Assembly (NCBI GenBank): GCA_964030785.1
Contig: OZ034966.1
Coordinates: forward strand, 7,919,152 to 7,983,151
Length of the DNA stretch: 64,000 bases
Source of the DNA: Siderastrea siderea
Taxonomy: Eukaryota > Cnidaria > Anthozoa > Scleractinia > Rhizangiidae
Direction: 5' to 3'
In this document: positions 36,901-48,500 of the stretch, in pieces
Position numbering within the stretch: position 1 is the first letter of the stretch
Layout of the letters: every line of letters begins with the position of its first letter
Program-made: the position numbers and the translations under genes
The notes under the pieces: model-generated
Databases searched by the model: none
Told to the model about the DNA's origin: nothing
Seen by the model: only the letters and a program-made list of their open reading frames with translations

Positions 36901-37010
36901 TTCTAATATAAAATCATAATAAACGGACAAGTTTTCTTTTTCTTTACATGGTAAATGCACGTAGTAATTCAGAATCAAGTTCTGTGGAAACTGATGCCAA
37001 TATTTGGTTT
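33946..37010. other. Repeat-rich non-coding DNA
   Basis: Contains a GC-rich palindrome near 34011-34040 (GCTCCAGCGCGCAAAGCGCG), an imperfect foldback near 34909-34980 (CTCGTACCCAGAGTC / GACTCAGGGGTACTGGG) and A/T-rich repeats near 35440-35640. No gene recognised. Confidence 0.5.
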
Positions 37011-37073
37011 TCTTCTTCTTCTTCTTCTTCTTCTTCTTCTTCTTCTTCTTCTTCTTCTTCTTCTTTTTCTTCT
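37011..37073. repeat. (CTT)n microsatellite
   Basis: About 18 TTC/CTT triplets with one T-run interruption near 37060. Confidence 0.95.
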
Positions 37074-38280
37074 GCTTTTAATCAGTGTGTCTAATTCTTG
37101 TGCCTTTCCAAAAGCTTGTTGCCAACTAACACATGATAATGCAAATCCTACCTTGCAGGTAAACAATTTAAATTCGGGATCGATCTCGATCGTTCAGCCG
37201 AATGATACAAGATGACGTACGCTAATTTATCTTAAGGTTTGGGTAAAAACCACAAATACCAATGCAAACGTTTCTTCACCCTAAAAACAGTTTATATTGG
37301 CAATAAAACCTACAGTAACTAGGAGGTATCCCACCTACTAATTATAGGCATAGGCATTCCCGCGAAGCATTATTCAGAAAAATGATGAAATTTAAGAAAA
37401 AATACAAAATTTAATCTGCAATGCCGGTTTTGTTTTTCTTTTTTTTGTGAGGTTGTTAGGAAGACTTGTTGTAACAGAGTGCGTAGGGTTCCAACGCTTG
37501 TCTTTGCCTCGTTTTTAGATAATGTTGTGTGTGCGTATTTGCCGAAGTTATATTGCTACGGTAGGTGGCTTTGTTGTCCTTTATTGAAAACAAAAGAAGG
37601 GGTTTCAAAAAACAATCAAGTACTTTGCTTTCAATACAAGATATGCCTCCGGTCAAACAAATTGCCGACCTCATTGCACGCAACACACAAATAATCTCGG
37701 GGAGAATTTTTCCGCTGTTATAAGGAGCACTCGGTCGTTCATGGATAAGGTTAACTTTACTGTTAAAATCATTCATATAGACAAGTGAAAACTTCTGTAC
37801 TTTCTTGTAGTAATGTTTCTGATTATGCTGTTCAAGGTGGTTCTAACTTCTGAGCAATAAAGTGTAACTAACTTTTACGAATTGGGATGGAATCGAAATG
37901 TTTAAACATTCAAATGAAAGAGGTTGGGCACTACTTTTCTTTAGTTTGTCTTATCTGGTTTATTATGCTGTGCAAGGTGGTTCTAACGTTTTTAAACGTT
38001 CACAGCTTTAAAATGCAAGATTTTTCATTCACGCAAATTCCATTCATAGCTTTAAAAAGCCATGAATGGGATCGTTTAGTGTGAGCACTTCTGTAGCTCT
38101 AAAATTGAATTTTGCAGTAAGTGTGCTATTGGGGACTAAGGATTGCTCTGCATTTTAGCGTCATCTCGAGAGCCGGGTTTGTTTTTGATCAACAGTAGCT
38201 CTCGAGTATGCAGTTACGAAATTAGCTCATCAGCATTAATAGCCGGATCATAAGCAAGGGTTAAATGAATGGTTTTTAAC
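37074..38280. other. No gene seen
   Basis: Two related segments (about 37815-37865 and 37960-38000, GTGCAAGGTGGTTCTAAC) suggest a small local duplication. No coding exon recognised. Confidence 0.45.
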
Positions 38281-38575
38281 ATGGACAAACTTGATAAAGA
38301 ACCTTAAAAACTATTCTTAAAGATCACACAAGAATAGATCAGAACCGTACTCGACAAAAAGCAGGAAGCCATTTGACTGACTAATGAAGACAAGAAGATG
38401 AAAATGGATCATAATTGAGGCAATTTGAAATTGAAATTGCAATTGGACAATCTTGATAAGGAACCTTAAAAATATATTTGAAGGTTGCACCAAAATAGAA
38501 AGTACTCGACAAAAAACAGGAAACTATTTGGGTGACTAATGACGGCAAGGAGATGAAAATGGATCATAATTGAAC
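38281..38575 (+). repeat. Two imperfect tandem copies of a 160-bp unit
   Basis: 38284-38419 and 38444-38573 share GACAAACTTGATAAAGAACC, GTACTCGACAAAAAGCAGGA and AAAATGGATCATAATTGA. Half of this unit also opens duplication copy 1 at 23749. Confidence 0.8.
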
Positions 38576-38746
38576 CAACTTGAAGAATATTTTAAAAACT
38601 TTCATTCATAAGAAGTGTTCGCAATTTCTTGCTGCAGGTCTGTAAAATGAGTTGAAATTCGCAAATCAGTTATCAATTGCAATCAATTCGGCTCTCAAGA
38701 TTTGAACGCAGGTTAAAACCCTGGTCTCAAAACGTCTTGGGAGGCA

Positions 38747-38815
38747 ACATGGCCGAGTGGTTAGGGTGTTGGACTTGGAGTACGTGGGTCCCGGGTTCGA
38801 ATCCCACTCTGAGCA
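38747..38815 (+). repeat. tRNA-like sequence, probably a SINE head
   Basis: A box (TGGCCGAGTGG) and B box (GGGTTCGAATCC) are correctly spaced, but the acceptor ends do not pair and there is no proper anticodon loop. It lies in the 791 bases that copy 2 has and copy 1 lacks. A tRNA-derived SINE remnant is likeliest. Confidence 0.5.
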
Positions 38816-40711
38816 CTTCATGGATTTGTTTCCGCACGGCAGGCCCGAGTTGTTAAATCCTTCGGCTGCTCTAGCGCTTGTAAATAGCCAAATGGTTTGC
38901 CTCCCACCAGTTGGGATTCTTAACCGTGTTATGTTTCATTTGCAATATTTGTTTCAGTTGTTTGAGTGGCTCACCTGTAAACTAGCTGCTCTGTCGTAAA
39001 GCAGTACCGAGGAAAGCTAAGGGCGCTGACCACTATAATCATAATTTACCTTTTTGTCTTACATTACTTTTTCAATTACCTGTACACTTGCGTGTTAATA
39101 ATGGTCAGGCCATTGAGACGATACATCAAGACATATTTGTCTTTGTTAGTGTTGCGTTCTTCGTATCTTTAAAAATATTTTTATACGGCCTCTGTTTATA
39201 TTGCAACCCGGTCCCAGAGCCTGCCTTTTTTCCTTACCGCCGCCAAGGGACTCTACGTCCACAGCTCGGTTTTCTTTGACAAAATCCGCAGGGGCAAACG
39301 TTCGTTATTTAAAAATTGTTCGGATACTGATATTTCAAAACAGAGGGGCCAAGGAGTGCCGACCGAAATATCTAAGATATGAGACAACGTTTAAGTGTGG
39401 TTAATAACGTCATTTATTTCATGTGGAAATGGTCGACCACAAATGGCCACAAATATGCAGAGATGTTACGTCCAATATATATCTATGTTTATATGTTTGC
39501 GAAAATCTTTTCTTGAGTGCCACCGACACAGTCTTGCCGCTTTATAAAAGAAAAACCTCAAAGATGTTCACGTAGTAAACATGATATACTATAACATAAA
39601 AAAAGTAGTGTTCTACAGAGCTGGAAAAAGTAAGAAAACATCCAAAGTCTAGATAGTTATTTTCTCAGCAAGAAAAGAACCTTAAAGAGTCCTTAAAGGT
39701 TTCTTTAATGCATGAGAAGTCACGCTTTTTAGCTAACCGTAGATTACGGTAACGGTAAATGTCTTTATATAACGCACATTCAATATAAGTGATCAAATGC
39801 GCTTTGACAATTTAACTTTGAGCTGAGGCGACATTAGCGTGTATATAGCATCCTTTAACTCTTTACTTTTTCGGTGATTAAGAATTAGTCAAAAGCGTCG
39901 GACATTTTAAGAGTTGCATCTCGTTTGTGATGAAGGTAGACAACCCGGTGGTCTAAACTGGCGACACTTACGTCATCACTTCCTTTTTCAGAAAACCTTC
40001 TGTACTTTCCATTTTTTTTCCCTGACGAGGAAGTAGATCTCGAAGCACTAAAGCAGTGGGACATCCGTTTGAGTACAGTGAAACCGATGGCCCAAAGAGT
40101 CGTCTAACTCCGTCAAGAACATCTCTCCGATTACATTTAATTCCGAATCGGTGTACACATAAACTCATAATATTTTTCCTTCGCTGTACCCTATTTTAGT
40201 TCTTGTTATTTCTGAGAACTTTTATCTTTCAATGCGGCTTTCTTCCCAAACCTGCTCGGTGCAACATCGATTTAAATCCCACATTATAATTAGCTATTTA
40301 AATTCCATTCTTTCATGTTCAAGATTTATCCTTACCTCTATCTGAGTAACATTGTTTAGTGTCTTATATTCACTGAAAAAAACGTCAACTTCGCAAAATA
40401 TATAAATTGTACTCAATCGGTCGTCCCTTATATCCAAGATTATTACTTAACCGACAAACAATTGTCAAACAACCTTTTACCCAAGTTCGTTGTTATCATT
40501 TGGGCATAAGGGCTACACTGTATTTCATTAAAAACGAAGACTCTCGATAATCGATAATAACTAATGACCATTCCTGTTATGGCTTGCACGGTGGTACTTC
40601 ATTTTGAAGGCCTCTGTGCGTCTCGATGAAACATCCGTTAACTCTAATATAGAGAGTACATAGGTATATGGACTGGACTCACAAAACCAACCTTCACGCG
40701 AAGAGCTCTCC

Positions 40712-41734
40712 CTACTTCACGCCTCCAATTCGTGCAAATGCCCTTCTGACCGTTCGATAGAGTCTTTTGTAGGCGTCTATGAAACGCCTTTTATTAAACG
40801 AGTAAAGTATGGGGTTCAGGGCACAGTTGGAATAACCCATCGCAAGGGTAATGTAGACCAGTTGTTGAGGGGTACCAGGGAAGCACGTGACACACAGATT
40901 GCCGACGATGCTGATGATGCTGTAAGGTACCCAGCATAGAAGAAACACGCTCACAATGATTGCAATCCGCTTAGCCGCTCTGATGTTCCGTTGCAGCAGA
41001 AATTTTGCTTGCGCATTTTGGGTGGCTACCGGGGAATCTATGGGGTGAACCGCTCGGGTATGCCGGTGAATCTGCCGGTATATCATGATATAAATCACGC
41101 ACATGGCCAAAGCAGGTACGATGAAATGCAGCACGGAAACCAGGACGTTGTACAAACTCGAGCCATTGAAGAAGCATATGCCAGCGTTGACACTGTTAGG
41201 CAAAAGGCGCCATAACTTCCAACCCGTTTGTGGTAGAAGAGCGAACACTAGGGAATATATCCACAGGGCCGCAATGTACATAAGTATACACTTTCTCGTC
41301 ATGAGTCCCTCTCGAAACTGGCTCAGGGGTTCTCGCAGCGTTAGATAGCGATCGATGCTCAAAACCAGCAGCGTTAGATTGGATGTAGGAACAGTAAGAA
41401 GGTAAGCAGTTGTCCAAAGGTTGCACAGAGCCTCGCCGTGAAACCACAGACCGTTTGTTTGAAGGATATAAATGTCGAAAGGAATCGACAAAATCGCTGT
41501 GAGAAGATCGGAAACTGCTAGAGACATGATAAAAAGGCTGGTAGTGGCCTTGCGAAGGTTCGGACTCATACATGTCGCAATGAGCACCAAGGTATTACCA
41601 ATAATCGCTGTTACGATAACAATTATCAATGCGATTGATAAGAAGATGGTAAACGGCGAAGAGAAGAATAGATATCCCTGATTTTCATTACTATGGTGGT
41701 CGCCGTCGGATGAGTTAGCGCTGAAGTTGCTCAT
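40712..41734 (-). CDS. Class A GPCR, copy 2, 340 aa
   Basis: Paralogue of 25494-26516 with the same length and the same landmarks (GNTLVLI, DRY, CWVPY, NPILY, two sequons). By eye about 23 of 340 residues differ, and 8 of these fall in the 31 residues from DRY through the second intracellular loop into TM4 (for example R to T, K to E, P to L, R to M, R to C). The frame is open for 92 more codons upstream (to 42010), but that stretch is intergenic in character, crosses the acceptor-like TTTTCAG region and is not conserved as a frame in copy 1; MSNFSANSS is the probable start. Both copies look functional; expression of either is not shown by sequence. Confidence 0.9.
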   Translation of the reverse strand: MSNFSANSSDGDHHSNENQGYLFFSSPFTIFLSIALIIVIVTAIIGNTLVLIATCMSPNLRKATTSLFIMSLAVSDLLTAILSIPFDIYILQTNGLWFHGEALCNLWTTAYLLTVPTSNLTLLVLSIDRYLTLREPLSQFREGLMTRKCILMYIAALWIYSLVFALLPQTGWKLWRLLPNSVNAGICFFNGSSLYNVLVSVLHFIVPALAMCVIYIMIYRQIHRHTRAVHPIDSPVATQNAQAKFLLQRNIRAAKRIAIIVSVFLLCWVPYSIISIVGNLCVTCFPGTPQQLVYITLAMGYSNCALNPILYSFNKRRFIDAYKRLYRTVRRAFARIGGVK

Positions 41735-43117
41735 GTCAGTCGGTAGAATCTTTTCTGAAACACACACCCAAAAATATGCTGTTATTAAGGTGAACACTCT
41801 ACAATAATAGCTGTAGTTACACGAGGCAGCTTTCCTGGGGAAAGGGGCATTTTCCCGTGTAACCGATTCTACCTCGGGAAAATTTACCGTGGTAAAGTGA
41901 CTGAAAAGAACAATAAAAATACCCCAAGCAAAACCCTTGGTAGTTTGAAGGGGAGTAGGATTTTCCCCAAGTAAACCTACCAATGAGAAGCCGAGTTTTG
42001 GATGCTGCACTTGTTTGTGATCAGCTACATGACCTAATTTGCGGCGCCTGCAAACAGAAGCCGCTGTGTTCAGTATAAACCGAGAATAAAAAAAATGAAG
42101 CGATGTGAACGTGAGGACCAGGTATGATCTGCATGGCCACGTTACCGCTAGACGAGTGAAAGTGCGGCAGTGCTTACCTGTCCACTGTAATACTGACTTT
42201 GTAGATTAGCACGTTTTCGGAACATCTTCGGAAAGCAACAAGCATTATATGAATTCATGATGTACAGAAATGTACAATTGCACGCCGATTCGAAACAATG
42301 AAGATGCATAATAAGAGCAACAAGAAACTGGCGTGAAAATCATTCCAATATTTTCCTGAGTTTAGGCTTAAAAATGACCGCCTTATAACATTTCAATGAA
42401 TTTGAAACTCGGGGATTGTATTGAATATTGATTATTCTCCTTGAGAGCTAAAGCTTTAAAAAAGTCCATACACCGCTTTTTATTCATAACCATTTTAATA
42501 AGTGAAGGGTCTTCGATAAAAATAAAAGCCAAAAAACACGCTAAAACAGTTCATATTCGAGCCAACGATTCGAAAAATGAAATAGAACGATTTCTCTGAA
42601 ATTTCACAAAAAGCAATTGGATGGCGTAACATTCATTTAAAACCAAAATTAAATGCTATTTCGTCAGCCGTTGTTGACATACTTTTCAATAACAGTTCAA
42701 AATTGTTTTGTTTTTGTTCTTTTTCAACACCTTAAAACTTCATCGGAAAATTTCTCGACGACGCTCTCAAAGAAATTCTTAAAATTTTGCAAAAACTTGA
42801 ATACAAATATGTCAGGTAGAAGATCCAGTCGAGCTCTTCCCAGATGACAGGTAATTGGCTCTCATGTAAAATGGAGGATGACGTCATTATGTTGCTATGG
42901 TATCTCCGATTTCGATGAAATTTACCTCATATAAAGCTTTTATCTTTCTCTTGGACTGCAGTAACGATCGATTTCCTTTTGGATAGTTCACTGTGGTACA
43001 CTAGTAGCACAAAGAATTATAAAGAATTATAGCCTTTCTGCCTATCTAGATCTAACAAGAAAGAACCCATCTACTGAAATCATTAGTAAAACTGAGAATT
43101 AGCAGTCACAAACCTCG

Positions 43118-43560
43118 GATTGAAACAGGTAGATATGACAAAATACCTCGTGATGAAAGGCTATGTAGTCTCTGCAATTGTAACAAATTTGAAGATAAAA
43201 CTCATTTTTTACTAGATTGCCTGAGCTATTCTTCGATAAGAGACAGGTTCTTTTCTAAAATAGAACCTAAAGTCCCATTTCTACGACTATTATCACATGA
43301 GACCTTATTGTCACATCTTATGAACTGTACTGATTATTTTATAAATATTCAATTAATTTCATTCATCTCGTCATGCTTTGAACTGTGAGACAAACTAGTT
43401 ACAATGGCTTCCTCTCTGAATGGTTAAAAATAAGAAATGGTTGTAATCTCTTTAGTTATTTTAATTAAGTAAGTAATTGATAATTAAATTTAAGTGGCTT
43501 TTGCAATACTGTAATACTTTGTTAAAGTCATGCAAATAAAGCTTGTTGTTGTCGTTGTTG
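43118..43560 (+). pseudogene. LINE 3' end fragment, copy 2
   Basis: Same element as 27915-28346, carried by the segmental duplication, ending in AAAGCTTGTTGTTGTCGTTG. Confidence 0.65.
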
Positions 43561-43619
43561 TAGCTCACAGTTGTAAGGTATCGTCACTCAAAAACCCGAT
43601 CGAGCCACCTTAACAGCAA

Positions 43620-43828
43620 ATTGACTACGACATAGCCGACATAGTGGAGTGATTTCCAACCCAGCTGGTCGAGCATATCACTCAGTAACACTAGACGTTT
43701 GATTATAATTCCTGAGTACAAAGCGAGCAGCGCGACGCTGGACCATTTCAATTTTACTGACGTTTGCTTTCGTGTCCGGGTCCCAGACTGTTGCTGCGTA
43801 TTCCAATAGTGGCCGAACTAGGCAAAAT
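43620..43828 (-). pseudogene. Non-LTR reverse transcriptase fragment, copy 2
   Basis: RPLLEYAATVWDPDTK and VSKIEMVQRRAARFVLRN on the minus strand, followed by a frameshift before the conserved LDQLGWKSLH. Slightly longer than its twin at 28369 and closer to the consensus. Confidence 0.65.
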
Positions 43829-44863
43829 AGCTAATATGGAACGAATTGTTTTGAAGTAAATATTTCCAGCAACGAATTTTAGCCTACACTAGTTCATTTG
43901 ATTTTCAACGGAGACTTTAAATACAAATTTCCAGTTTACTTCGTAAAGCAAGTTTCCCTTGATACTTTAATGAATTTCATCGGCGCAAACTTTTTCGTAA
44001 GAATCTTTTAAAAAATCTCTAAATTGTGATCAGGAAAACAAATCCTTCATTCATGATATGGACAACATTCGCGATAACGGTTTAGCTTTTCTTTCCAATG
44101 TTAACATTCGAGCCCTGATCGGCATATAGAGAACGCGAACGACTTAGGAAGTAGACAGCATGTATGTGTTAGTGTTTACATATAAATACGTTGTGATCAA
44201 CAACAACAAAACAAAACGGTTGCAATTGGTTTAGCTTGAATAATATTTTAATTCGAAGACAGACTATCAATGTCTCGATTCAATTCGGAGAAACCATTTA
44301 AGCAAAGAGTTGGTGAATTATTAACATCAACGTGAAAACGTTAAACCGTAAACCTAAAATAAATTTTCACATTTTTGGATTATTAGCTTTAGATGTTTTA
44401 TCACGAAATAGAGAAAGATGGCTGAAGTTCACCTCAACTAGTTTTATCCAAGATTGTTCGTGAAAGGTTTTTCACGATTGTTCAGGATACTTATTTTGCT
44501 AAGCATTTCGGATCTCGTCTAATCTGATACCAGAAGCGTCTTTTCAGACGGAATTATTTTTTGGCGATAATTACGTCTTCAAAACAACATTGACGAAGGG
44601 GACTTGACGGGAAGCGTTTCCGTGATCCTGTTTGTGTTGCCATTGCAAGGAAAATAGAGAAATACGCCCGCAAGTTTGCATTTGTCTCTAAGATTGCCAG
44701 TAAAATGGTGAAATTTTATGCAACCTACAGTTGGGTACGAGGGAAGGTTTATGCTGAAAACTGCTGATAAGAATGATGCACGACAAATAAGTAAAGTACC
44801 TCGTTTTCTTATGAAAGTTGACCAGTCTTACTCGGTTACTGTTTCATTTTTTTTTTTTTTTTG

Positions 44864-45374
44864 AGTAGTAAAGGATGATCGTATGACCCAAATGGAGGCT
44901 TCTGATTGGTCGGTGACGTCATAACCGGAACCGGAAGTCACGTGTTTTTTTTAATAGGGGAAAACCGCTGACCAGTGGGAAAAAGGGATCGTGGGCTCAT
45001 GCAACCGGAAGTCACGTGATTTGGAAAGGAAAACCGCTGACCAGTGGGAAAAAAGGGATGGCGGGCTCATACAACCGGAAGTCACGTGATTTGGAATGGG
45101 AAACCGCTGACGAGTAGGAAAAAGGGATCGTGGGCTCAAGGGGAAGTAAACCCGCTGAGAAAACGTGGGCTCAAAGTCCAAAGTCCAATTGTGGGAACGG
45201 GGGTGGTCCTTGACTCTAAAAAAAAACAAGAAAATAAAAAAAATAATTTATTGTCAAACTTTTTTTTTTTCACAACAAGTGAGAGAAAAAAAAAAAATAA
45301 GGGTTCCATGATGACTTTGAGTTCCTCTTTGATGTGAGTGTTCCTTTGAGTTCCTTTTAACAGACGACAATTCG
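44864..45374. repeat. Left terminal region with about 70-bp tandem repeats
   Basis: Three copies of CCGGAAGTCACGTG at 44931, 45005 and 45075, inside units that also contain AAACCGCTGACCAGTGGGAA and GGGATCGTGGGCTC. This is presumably part of the long terminal inverted repeat; the partner end is not in view. A TGACGTCA palindrome lies at 44914-44921 and ATTGG at 44905. From 45200 the sequence is A/T-rich and holds AATAAA on the minus strand near 45250, a plausible polyadenylation site for the polymerase transcript. Confidence 0.7.
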
Positions 45375-45599
45375 TTAATGTTCAATAGAGGGTCCCCACC
45401 ATTGTTTTTGACATCGAGTTATTCTTCGCCATTGGTTGTTGTCACGGATCCATTGTTGTAGTTGACGTTGATATGCTCGATTTCTCATTAAAGGTATGGC
45501 AAAGGAACTGTAGAATGGGGGTGGTGGTGGTGGCGCCAAATGTTCTCGATCACACTGTTCACATTCGATGATCTTGTTGGGGCTTTCACTGGTATCCAT
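45375..45599 (-). CDS. Small ORF overlapping the polymerase 3' end, 74 aa
   Basis: Starts MDTSESPNKIIECEQCDREH and ends after RQLQQWIRDNNQW and a Trp-rich tail. A CxxC pair, a run of seven prolines and a compact helical tail are all that can be seen. It overlaps the last 14 bases of the polymerase frame, a packing style repeated throughout the element. I do not recognise the family with certainty. A longer frame opens further upstream (to 45779) but lies wholly inside polymerase coding sequence and is probably a shadow there. Confidence 0.45.
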   Translation of the reverse strand: MDTSESPNKIIECEQCDREHLAPPPPPPFYSSFAIPLMRNRAYQRQLQQWIRDNNQWRRITRCQKQWWGPSIEH

Positions 45600-48500
45600 A
45601 AGGAAACGTCTGAAACGTAATAGGATCCACGACTCTCTTGTCGTACACGAGCTGGTATCGTTTGTACTCTGGGAAGGTGTACAGTTGGTAGTGTTGGGGA
45701 TCGCGCACAATTTGGTGGGTCTTGATGACTTGGGTCTGGCGTGGTTTCTGCAGTGGCTTCTGGATTTCGTCCAGGACATTCTGACGCATGATGTTGTAAT
45801 TCAATTGGGTTTTGCCTTCGCTGTTAAGGCGGAACCCTCGCACCTTGCACTCGACGTGGCCCTTCTGGGTTTGATACCCGTAGTTCTTGGGACCCCCTGA
45901 GACAAATTCCACAATGAAATCGTCAGGGTCCAATTCACTCGTAAAGTCGCCGAGGTAATCGCCCAAGACCGGGGTTGCTTGATTCTCCTCTGTCCAGTAG
46001 ATGACGGAGTCCGTGTCGTAGTAGAGGACACGTTCCCCTAGCTGTTCCAGGGCTGCATACAGGCGGAGCCGGGCCCAACAGGTCGTAAAAGCAGCGATAA
46101 ATACGTTGAGGTTAGGTGAGACAGGGATGTCTTCGTCTTGGTACTGGTAATGTACCTCCACTAAGTGGTCATTGATAACTGATACGTGACGTACGTCCAA
46201 CGTACTGGTATCTAGAAAACGGTGGAAGGCTTGAGGGTCGTCAAACGTTTCGACTTGGGTTTTATTGAGACGTTGTCCAAACTTGCCCCACATGGAATTG
46301 AGCATCATTTTAGCGAGGGTACGCAACCCCGGATTCTTTTTGATGTTGGCGTACTCCAATTGAATACCTTCATGCTCGAAGTACTCTCGAAGGTATTGCT
46401 GACGTTTGGTTTCGTCTTCACCGACCCAGGATGGCCACCCGCTGGCTTCTTGCTTGATCTTCAACCAGGTGTTCACATAGTCCTTAAAGAGGCCCTGACA
46501 CGTTTCGTGGAAATGGCAAACCTCATAGATGTACTGGACTTCGTACCCGAGCTCGACGGCTTTGTTTAATTCGGGACTACACCATGTTCCAGTCAGGGCT
46601 CGCTGTTCGTCCGTGTGCACACATTCTGCACATCTCTGTAAGGGTCGTTTGACCATCTCTTGTTCCACACAGGCAGCACAGAGAGGAAAAAGGAGTTTGG
46701 AGGCATGACGGTAAGGCAGGACAGGATGGTAGAGATGACGTGGCGGCAGGACTTTGCATTGGACGAGGCCAAAGTACTTGGTGATGTCGGTGTGTCCCGG
46801 ATTGAAGATGAAACGAGGATGGCCTTTGGGGTACACACAGGTCTTGTTCACCCAGGGGTACAAGGAGGTCACATCAATGTAATGTATTTGTTGATTGGGT
46901 GTCACGTGATGGTACAGTTTCACGGCATTGGTACGACCCCCGCAGAAAGCGTCACGGGGGTTGAGAGGTTCTGTCAACTCAAGGGTCCCCAGGTACGTTC
47001 TGATGTCCAAGGAGGTGTCCTTGAGACGGGTCCAATCACATTCCCACATTTCCACGACATGGTATCCGAGCTCTCTAAATTGTTGGATCCTTTGCTGGGT
47101 GGTCTCGTAGACATCTTGCATGGTTCGATCATAGTGACGTAGATGGCTTTCGTGACGAATGGGGAAACAGCGACGACACCCATGCCAGAAACACCCGTGA
47201 AATTCGTAGATGGTGTTGGTACTGGCATCGAAACCATCGACATGGAAGTTAGTGCCAGGGATGCAATACTCGCCGGCATTACGGGCATGTTGAAGGCTCT
47301 GTTCTTGGGCACACCAGGTTAACCATTCCAGGGCCACTTTGGAGTAGTTGATATTGTTCTTCCACCCACGCACGGGTTCACTGGCAATACTGTTGGGGAT
47401 CATGCGATTCATGCGTAAATCGCGGTTACAGGCAGAAGCAATGGTGATGTGGTCGAAGGGGTTGAAGCCCGTGAGCGTTTCAAACAATCGTTTGAATGTC
47501 AAGCATCCTTGTTTCAAGAGACGTACATCCGATTGGCAGTACTTAACCAGTTCTTTGCGGAAGTCAAAGACTTTGTTGCGTTGCTCTTGATGCCAGGTTT
47601 CCAAGGCTTGCTTGCCTTCGGGGGACATGGTTTCAGGCATGTAGTAATCGAGGGCCGGGAAGGGGCCTACGTAGTTTTGATGGTCTGGATGATTGAACTT
47701 GTGGGGGAAGTACCCTTTGCAGTCATCTGTCAATCCAAAGGTTTTGGGAAACGCGGACAGAGGCATCTGGAAGAAACTCAAAGAGTCGATGAAGCGGATA
47801 CGATCATGCTTGATCTCTAAGAGTTTACACCCGTTCCGGAGCTGGGCGACGATCCTATTGTCGCCATAGTATTGATGAATGATAAAGTAACCATCGTACC
47901 CTTGGAGGTTATGGGCCAACACATTAACTTGGCGGGTATCATGGAGTGTTAAGGTATCCAACCATTCCAGAAAATCTCGGACGCAATGCTCACCTACGAA
48001 CTCAACGGGACGATCGTCGTCTTCGGTTTCGGCCACGACGAGATTAGCGATGTGTTGTTCTTGGGGTTGCATGGCTTCAATATCAAAGAAGACATGAAGG
48101 GGTGGGCTGTCGTCGTCTTCCTCCTCCTCGGGTGTGGCATCCACCCTACGTTTGGCGCGAGGCCCTCGTTGCCGTTTCCTCTTTCTTTTCTTGTCTTGAG
48201 TGGCTATTTGAATAAAACAACGATGAGTTGCACCGTCCACGTACTCATGACAGCAGGGGCAATCCATGTAGCCACATTGATGGTTGTCAATGTGGCGAGC
48301 AGGAAGGAGGAGGAGACATTGAGGACAGCGACGTCGCCGAAAGCAGACGGAGGAGTCTAGGTTGGTCACGGGTTTGCCGGTGGGGTCCTTGACGAGATGC
48401 ATTTGGAAACAGGTGTCTCCAAAAAAGTCCCGATGACATTGTTGACAACGTTGCGTGGCTTTCTGGCCTCGAGGGTACGCCTCCAAGAAATCAGGACACT

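Larger units (their letters stand above)
38308..44848 (+). repeat. Segmental duplication, copy 2
   Basis: Direct-orientation copy of 23749-29614, see there. The match stops at GGTTACTGTTTCATT (44848), directly followed by a T-run and the Polinton terminus, so copy 2's continuation should lie beyond the far end of the Polinton. Confidence 0.9.

Noticed and set aside
36955..37215. Leucine-rich frame and its antisense arginine-rich frame
   Set aside because: Created by the CTT microsatellite.
41735..42010. N-terminal extension of the second GPCR to 432 aa
   Set aside because: The extension crosses a likely splice acceptor, has no counterpart in the first copy and adds no domain; both receptors start at MSN.
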